Of a DNA stretch of 64,000 nt, positions 59,419 to 64,000 are shown piece by piece. Below the pieces are notes generated by a model. The model ran no database searches and was not told the origin of the DNA. It was given only the letters and a program-made list of their open reading frames with translations. The position numbers were made by a program, and so were the translations under genes. Every line of letters starts with the position of its first letter. The stretch's first letter is position 1. Source of the stretch: Verrucomicrobiia bacterium (GTDB lineage: Bacteria > Verrucomicrobiota > Verrucomicrobiia > Limisphaerales > UBA11358); assembly GCA_031290985.1 (NCBI GenBank), contig JARLJW010000071.1:22841-86840 (forward strand), written 5' to 3'.

Positions 59419-60177
59419 ATGAAAAAAATTGCAAATCGTTCATTGAAGGTGAAGGCGGCGTGCGTGGCGGCGGGACTCGTTTCGACTTGGGACCTGGGCG
59501 TGGCGAATGCGGCCCAGTCTTTTTCCGGCGAAATCACACCGACGCACGATTTGAGCTCGGTTTATTTTCTTTTTTCCACGGGCGGCTGTGTCCCCACCGT
59601 TTACTCCAAAAAGATCGGGGATTTTTTGGCGGCCAACACCACGACGGCCTTCAACTTTACCTTGAATGCCGCCCCGGATTATGACGCCGGCCAGTCCTAC
59701 GGTTTCACGGTCATCGGCGTCTATGACACCGTCAACGGCGGCGTGGCCCTGGGTTATGATCCCACGCAGGCGGCCAATATCCTGGCGCAAAGCACCCCGC
59801 CGCAATGGGTGAACGACTTTATTCCCCGCTGGTCGTCCATTTCGGGTGTGACCCTTGGCGAAGACGGTTTTGGCCTCTCGGAAGCGAGTGCGGCGGCGGC
59901 GCTGGCTGCCGGCATCTTTAACGGCACCGCGATGGATGATGCGCATCTCAGCGGAGCCGTGCATGCCTACGCCGGCCCGTTTCCCTTTTATCAGCAAGGC
60001 GACTTGCCGCCCAGTTCGTTCACGCTGCTTGATTTCAGCGGTGCTTCCTTCGGCGGCAGCGGGTTCGTCGTGCAGGCGGTTCCGGAACCGTCAACGATCG
60101 CCTTTGGCGCCACCGGCACCGCCTTGCTGTCCTTCGGCTGGCGGCGACGCCGGCACGCGGCACGGACGAAGCTTTAA
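59419..60177 (+). CDS. PEP-CTERM sorting-domain protein, second of a tandem pair
   Basis: 252 aa, 4 bp after its paralogue. Shared segments include AGLVSTWDLGVANA, ITPTHDLSSVYFLFSTGG, VIGVYDTVNGGVALGYDPTQA and FTLLDFSGAS. The C-terminal signal is VPEPSTIAFGATGTALLSF, then WRRRR. Cys pairs differ between the two. A recent tandem duplication is likely. Confidence 0.88.
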   Translation: MKKIANRSLKVKAACVAAGLVSTWDLGVANAAQSFSGEITPTHDLSSVYFLFSTGGCVPTVYSKKIGDFLAANTTTAFNFTLNAAPDYDAGQSYGFTVIGVYDTVNGGVALGYDPTQAANILAQSTPPQWVNDFIPRWSSISGVTLGEDGFGLSEASAAAALAAGIFNGTAMDDAHLSGAVHAYAGPFPFYQQGDLPPSSFTLLDFSGASFGGSGFVVQAVPEPSTIAFGATGTALLSFGWRRRRHAARTKL

Positions 60178-60680
60178 TTATTTTGACCGTTCACGCGCGG
60201 CAGGTGCCGGCATGTGGGGCAGGCTTTCCAAGCTCTGTAGAAATCTTTATTAAACCTGACGCCTCTGGCCCCTCTCCGCCGTGCAACGGGGGAGAGGTGG
60301 GGCTTGCTCCTTCAAAATCACTCCCAACCGCCTTTCTCGAATCCCAAACCGGGCTGTTTTTCAACCCGCCTTTGCTTGGCTGACAAGTTTTCTACAGAGC
60401 AGCTTTCCAAGACGGCATGCCGTTCCAGGCCAACCTCGGCATCGGCCCGTATTCCGTCCTGATCCTGTCGCAGGATGGTTGATTGCTGGCAGCGTGCTCG
60501 ATGGGTATTTGTAGCGGCAGGCATCTTGCCTGCCGTAGAGCCAGGGCTTCCAGCCCGGCGGAAAAAATCATCCACCAATCCAGGCGCATGACATCTCCAG
60601 ACACGGAGAACGTTTCCCCCTCTCCTCGGAGGAGAGGGCCGGGGTGAGGACGGTCCTCCACTAACTTTGGCGCGGCGAGT
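60178..60680. repeat. Repeat-rich intergenic stretch after the PEP-CTERM pair
   Basis: No gene is visible. Elements seen: a CCCTCTCC hairpin (60269-60298), the AGAGCC repeat (60511-60563, preceded by the hairpin ggcaggcatcttgcctgcc), and a near-identical copy (60611-60660) of the element at 4611-4656. Confidence 0.7.
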
Positions 60681-61158
60681 TCACTTGCTTAAAATCTTAC
60701 GAGCCTGTTCGTCGGTCAAACTGGCATAAGCTTGAAGAGCTTGCCATGGGTCAAAGGCGGCATTTGCGCATAAAGGTGTGGCCAGTTTCTCATTAACAAA
60801 TACCAGAAAAAAAACCGCCCCTGGTTGATTGCAACCACTGCCAATCCAAGCGATTTCGCGTCGGAATGTTCTCTGTCGAATCAAACACCCACAGCCATAC
60901 ATTTTGTGTGTTTGTATTTTGCGGGTCTGGCATTAAAGACAGCACTTCCGTTTTAGACATGCCAATTTTCAAATGCTTTGCATAAAAGTCCTGATTCTCG
61001 TTAATGGTTTTGGCCGCCGCATCAGGGGGCGTGTTCCGCAACCGATTCTGCAAATCAGAATCACACCCAGATGAAATCGCAATGGGTATTAAACAAATGA
61101 TCGTCAAAAGATAAACACTGAAAGTATGGCCACGTATTTTAAACAAAAGTGCGTTCAT
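60681..61158 (-). pseudogene. Frameshifted small lipoprotein, BamE/SmpA-like
   Basis: ATG 61158 opens a chain with a membrane or lipoprotein start (LLTIICLIPIAISSGC). LKIGMSKTEVLSLMPDP and NVWLWVFDSTE follow, a pattern like the BamE/SmpA fold. The frame then breaks near 60870: the original runs to a stop at 60793, while the adjacent frame continues EIAWIGSGCNQPGAVFFLVF to ARKILSK at 60681. The base composition is lower in GC than the neighbours, which suggests acquired DNA. Confidence 0.6.
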
Positions 61159-61216
61159 ATCACGTGCTACGACCGCTTGGTTTGAGAGTTGAATCTGCCA
61201 CACCTTTTCCGTTTGT

Positions 61217-61335
61217 CTAAATCTTCTTCAGCAACTCCAGCCACCGCTTAAACGCCTCATCGCGCGCTGTTTTGTTCGCCGGGCTGGCGATCGCCGCGCT
61301 CACTTTGCGCGTGAGGTATCCGGCCGGGCCCGGTC
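61217..61335 (-). pseudogene. 3' remnant of a gene
   Basis: On the minus strand the segment reads AGYLTRKVSAAIASPANK then TARDEAFKRWLELLKKI and stops at 61217. This is coding-like in composition, but upstream the frame degrades into unrelated codons within 60 bp and no start is plausible. It is probably the tail of a deleted gene. The rest of the stretch 61159-61463 shows nothing else. Confidence 0.45.
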
Positions 61336-61463
61336 TAACCTTCACAGACCGGTGATGTAATATTATGAAACACCCCTGCTCCACTTACGCCGGTCATCAA
61401 ATAATTTGCATTTCAGAATATCCTGGCGTAGAGAGCATTAACCCCTGAACAACGGAGCCTATC

Positions 61464-62732
61464 ATGTCAAATTACGCGTACGAAGCGGTGGATGCCACGG
61501 GCATGCGGAGCCACGGCCTGCTCGAGGTGACGGATCAAAGCACGGCGCTGCGGCGCATCCGGGAGATGGGATTGTTTCCCACGAAAGTCCAGCCGGCGAT
61601 GCCCGGCCGGGTGCCAAAAGTGGCGCGCCGGCCGCGCCAGTTGCCGCGATGGATGACCGAGGGTAAGGTCAAGCCGGCCCAACTGGCCGTCTTCACACGC
61701 CAGCTCACGACGCTGGTGGACGTGGGGATGCCGCTGCTGCGCGGATTAAAATTATTGCAGGAACAGGAGGAGAACCGGACGCTGAAACGCATCATCGGCG
61801 AGGTGGCGCAACGGGTGGAGACCGGCTCGGCGCTGTCCGAGGCGCTGGCCTCGCATCCCAAGGTGTTCAGCCCGCTGTACGTGAACATGGTGAAGGCGGG
61901 CGAGGCGGGCGGCGTGCTGGAACTGGTGCTGCGCCGGCAGGCGGAGTTCATGGAGAAGGCCGAGAAGATCAAGGGAAAGGTGAAGTCGGCCATGTTTTAT
62001 CCGGCGGCCGTGATGCTGGTGGCGATGGGCATCATGACGCTGCTCATGGTCTTTATCATTCCGCGGTTCAAGGAAGTTTTCCAGGGGCTGATGGGCGGCC
62101 AACCTCTGCCAGGCTTCACGCGGGCGGTCATGGGTGTCAGCGACCTGTTCAAGAGCCATTTCCTGGTGCTGGCGGCGGTGGCGGCGGTGCTGGTGGTGGT
62201 GTTTCAGTTTGGTATCCGTACCAAAACCGGCCGCCGGTGGTTTGATCGTTTCAAGCTGGTGGCGCCGGTGCTGGGCAAGCTCAGCCGCAAGGTGGCGCTG
62301 GCGCGGTTCGCCCGCACGTTGGGAACCTTGATGAGCAGCGGCGTGCCCATCCTGCAGACGTTGAAGATCGTCAAGGACACCTCCGGCAACGTGATCGTGG
62401 CCGAGATGGTGGGCAAAATCCATGACACCGTGAAGGAAGGCGGCACCATGACGGATCCGCTGAAGGCGGCGGGCATCTTCCCGGGCGTCGTGGCCGGCAT
62501 GGTGGATGTGGGCGAGCAGACCGGCGCCCTGCCGGAAATGCTGCTGCGCATCGCGGACAACAGCGATGAAGAGGTGGACAATGCGGTGACCGCCATGACC
62601 TCGTTGCTGGAACCGGTGATGATCATCTTTCTGGCGGTGGTGGTGGGCTCCATCGTGATCGCGATGTTTTTGCCGTTGATCTACATCATCGGCGGCGGCG
62701 GCGACGCGCTTACCGGTGGCGAACGCAATTAA
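61464..62732 (+). CDS. PilC/GspF-type inner-membrane platform protein, stand-alone
   Basis: 422 aa, full family length. It opens SNYAYEAVDATGMRSHGLLE with the N-terminal domain, then two F domains (FTRQLTTLVDVGMPLLRGLKLL and FARTLGTLMSSGVPILQTLKIV). Membrane segments include AVMLVAMGIMTLLMVFII and IIFLAVVVGSIVIAMFLPL. It is a canonical type IV pilus or type II secretion protein, unlike the two diverged copies at 39.6-41.8 kb. No ATPase or pilin is next to it. Confidence 0.93.
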   Translation: MSNYAYEAVDATGMRSHGLLEVTDQSTALRRIREMGLFPTKVQPAMPGRVPKVARRPRQLPRWMTEGKVKPAQLAVFTRQLTTLVDVGMPLLRGLKLLQEQEENRTLKRIIGEVAQRVETGSALSEALASHPKVFSPLYVNMVKAGEAGGVLELVLRRQAEFMEKAEKIKGKVKSAMFYPAAVMLVAMGIMTLLMVFIIPRFKEVFQGLMGGQPLPGFTRAVMGVSDLFKSHFLVLAAVAAVLVVVFQFGIRTKTGRRWFDRFKLVAPVLGKLSRKVALARFARTLGTLMSSGVPILQTLKIVKDTSGNVIVAEMVGKIHDTVKEGGTMTDPLKAAGIFPGVVAGMVDVGEQTGALPEMLLRIADNSDEEVDNAVTAMTSLLEPVMIIFLAVVVGSIVIAMFLPLIYIIGGGGDALTGGERN

Positions 62733-62877
62733 TAATTAAGCGCGGTTCTCACGAATGGCCATCCGGCAGACCGGCATTGGCCAGCGCCAAAAACATTGCG
62801 TTCCGACAGCTTCCGTGGTGGACTTGCCCGCGCAGGGCTCGTAAAGATCCGCTTCATTTCGAACCCAAAGGAATACC

Positions 62878-63357
62878 ATGCGCATAGTAAACACCAACCA
62901 GATGGAAGAACTGTCCTGGTCGTCGCCCAAGGGAAAGTTTGTCAGCGCGGGCAAGGAAGTCTCGGAGGAACTCGGGCGCAGGCCGCAGTCCACGGACTTG
63001 ATGGAGCGCCATCCGTTCGATGTCGAGATCAGCCGCATTCCCCCGGGCAAGACGGCGTATCCATATCATTCGCACAGCGCCCAATGGGAATTTTATCATG
63101 TCATCTCCGGCACGGGCAGCGTACGGCATCAGGACGGCACCACGCCCATCGAACCGGGTGACGCGTTCATCTTCCGGCCCGGTGAACCGCACCAGCTCAC
63201 GAATACCGGGACGGAAGACTTGATCCTCTATGTGGTGGCCGATAATCCCCTCGGCGAATCGTGTCATTATCCCGACAGCGGGAAGTGGGCGGTGCGGTCG
63301 CCCGAGCGCCGGCTGGTCCGGTCCGAACCGCTGGATTATTACGATGGCGAGGAGTAA
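62878..63357 (+). CDS. Cupin-domain protein
   Basis: 159 aa. The double-stranded beta-helix motif 1 is AYPYHSHSAQWEFYHVISGTG (His, His, Glu metal ligands) and motif 2 is GDAFIFRPGEPHQLTNTG (His). The N-terminal 45 residues include SWSSPKGKFVSAGKEVSEELG. The substrate could be a sugar or small acid. The end (EPLDYYDGEE) is acidic. Confidence 0.88.
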   Translation: MRIVNTNQMEELSWSSPKGKFVSAGKEVSEELGRRPQSTDLMERHPFDVEISRIPPGKTAYPYHSHSAQWEFYHVISGTGSVRHQDGTTPIEPGDAFIFRPGEPHQLTNTGTEDLILYVVADNPLGESCHYPDSGKWAVRSPERRLVRSEPLDYYDGEE

Positions 63358-63464
63358 AATTCTGCGGACGAACAGCAACGAAAGCTTGTAACCCGGCGGC
63401 AACAGGTTCAGTCTATGCAGCCAATCACCTGTGGTATCACGGGTGCGAACCATATCCTAAGCAC

Positions 63465-63647
63465 ATGAAAAAGATCATTTTATTCCTCGCGGTGGCGGCG
63501 TTCATCCTGTCCCCGCTGGCGGTGTCCACGGCCCAGGCCGGACCGGGCAAACACGCAAAAGCCGTCAAGGTCGCGAAACACTACAAACACGCCAAACATT
63601 TTGTGAAACAGCAGAAACATCACCACGGCAAGCACGGCGCCGCCTGA
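63465..63647 (+). CDS. Lys/His-rich exported peptide, 60 aa
   Basis: ATG 63465 gives a signal peptide (KKIILFLAVAAFILSPLAV, cleavage near TAQA). The mature part is about 35 residues, almost all Lys, His, Ala and Val (VAKHYKHAKHFVKQQKHHHG). High His suggests binding of Zn, Cu or Ni; a strong positive charge suggests envelope or nucleic-acid binding. It has a good terminator. No relative is recognised. Confidence 0.65.
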   Translation: MKKIILFLAVAAFILSPLAVSTAQAGPGKHAKAVKVAKHYKHAKHFVKQQKHHHGKHGAA

Positions 63648-63672
63648 TTTTTCAAGGTGGGGGACAAGAAAG

Positions 63673-63704
63673 CCGGACCAAGTCATTGGTCCGGTTTTTT
63701 ATTT
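63673..63704 (+). terminator. Intrinsic terminator after the Lys/His-rich peptide gene
   Basis: An 8-bp stem ccggacca/tggtccgg (63673-63680 with 63687-63694) is followed directly by six T and attt. Confidence 0.9.
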
Positions 63705-63721
63705 CAACACGGGCGGGCCCG

Positions 63722-63762
63722 GCAATAAAAAGGCCCGCACATCTTCTGACAATGTGCGGGCC
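63722..63762 (-). terminator. Intrinsic terminator for minus-strand transcription from beyond the contig end
   Basis: A perfect 10-bp stem ggcccgcaca/tgtgcgggcc (63732-63741 with 63753-63762) is followed on the minus strand by TTTTTATT. It should end a transcript whose gene lies mostly past 63880. A frame reading YSNWVELVRC on the minus strand stops at 63777-63779 and could be its 3' end. No other feature is seen between 63763 and 63884. Confidence 0.75.
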
Positions 63763-63884
63763 ACGGACTTTCACTTTCACCCCTCAGGGTTGGTGCGTCG
63801 GCAGCGTACCAATTCCACCCAATTTGAATACCGCATGAAATGGCTATGGCTGTTTTCAAAATGGAAAAAACCCGCCCCCGGGGT

Positions 63885-64000
<116 letters not shown>

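Noticed and set aside
63763..63830. tRNA-like sequence on the minus strand (GGTGGAATTGGTA resembles a tRNA D arm)
   Set aside because: No anticodon stem, T arm or acceptor stem pairs with it.

Overview
The window looks like one end of a contig from a GC-rich Gram-negative bacterium of the Verrucomicrobiota, most likely a Pedosphaera/Limisphaerales-type lineage. This placement is inference. It rests on PEP-CTERM proteins, Tat-exported GH28-like and GH95 carbohydrate proteins, NIPSNAP and SRPBCC/VOC expansions, a frameshifted phage-Gp27-like gene of a kind I remember from Pedosphaera and Opitutus, and many short palindromic intergenic repeats. The last 116 bases are pure G, which is best read as a two-colour Illumina artefact at a contig end. 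I see no rRNA, tRNA or CRISPR array.

Layout. 1-4.4 kb: a NIPSNAP protein cut by the window edge, a GH28-like beta-helix protein and a TrhO-RluA fusion (two RNA-modifying activities in one chain). 4.7-13.1 kb: a long minus-strand run headed by an ArsR-type repressor whose palindromic operator covers its own start codon. It holds single and triple SRPBCC proteins, VOC proteins, a BNR-repeat protein, a MoaD-like beta-grasp protein, DoxX, a deoxyribosyltransferase-like protein and a YgjV-like protein. 13.2-16.5 kb: cold-shock type RRM protein, a lysine-rich micro-ORF with a conserved leader, a RhlE-type helicase and RNase HI. 16.7-23.2 kb: a YtrA-type GntR regulator, an ABC ATPase and two very large paralogous permeases, all translationally coupled or closely spaced. 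23.4-31.5 kb: a DnaJ-like protein, a second copy of the leader/micro-ORF unit, MTA phosphorylase, an FHA membrane protein, GH95 fucosidase, a hydrolase whose C-terminus is encoded by a repeat, and a ferritin-like protein. 31.5-37.4 kb: a MITE-like element, a papain-fold lipoprotein, ribD (split) plus ribE, a PlsC acyltransferase, a DEDD exonuclease and a thioredoxin-like protein. 37.5-43.2 kb: an ECF sigma factor, a putative anti-sigma factor and a compact GspE-GspF-GspF-pseudopilin operon without a secretin. 43.2-56.6 kb: mainly housekeeping genes on the minus strand (gmhA, HAD phosphatase, lipoate ligase, nth, KamA, parvulin, serA) plus a large EF-hand-like membrane protein. 56.6-64 kb: repeat-rich, with a frameshifted phage-like gene, tandem PEP-CTERM paralogues, two decayed genes, an orphan PilC/GspF, a cupin and a Lys/His-rich exported peptide.

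The best candidate for something undescribed is the pair of units at 13787-13990 and 24537-24802. Each has a leader of about 95 nt with the same spacing of four conserved blocks, then a lysine-rich micro-ORF without a clear ribosome binding site, then a hairpin with the same GTCTCTCC/GGAGAGAC stem. Other notable items are the TrhO-RluA fusion, the three-domain SRPBCC protein, the sigma-factor-headed pseudopilus operon, the 196-bp MITE, and several dispersed repeat families that have entered reading frames.
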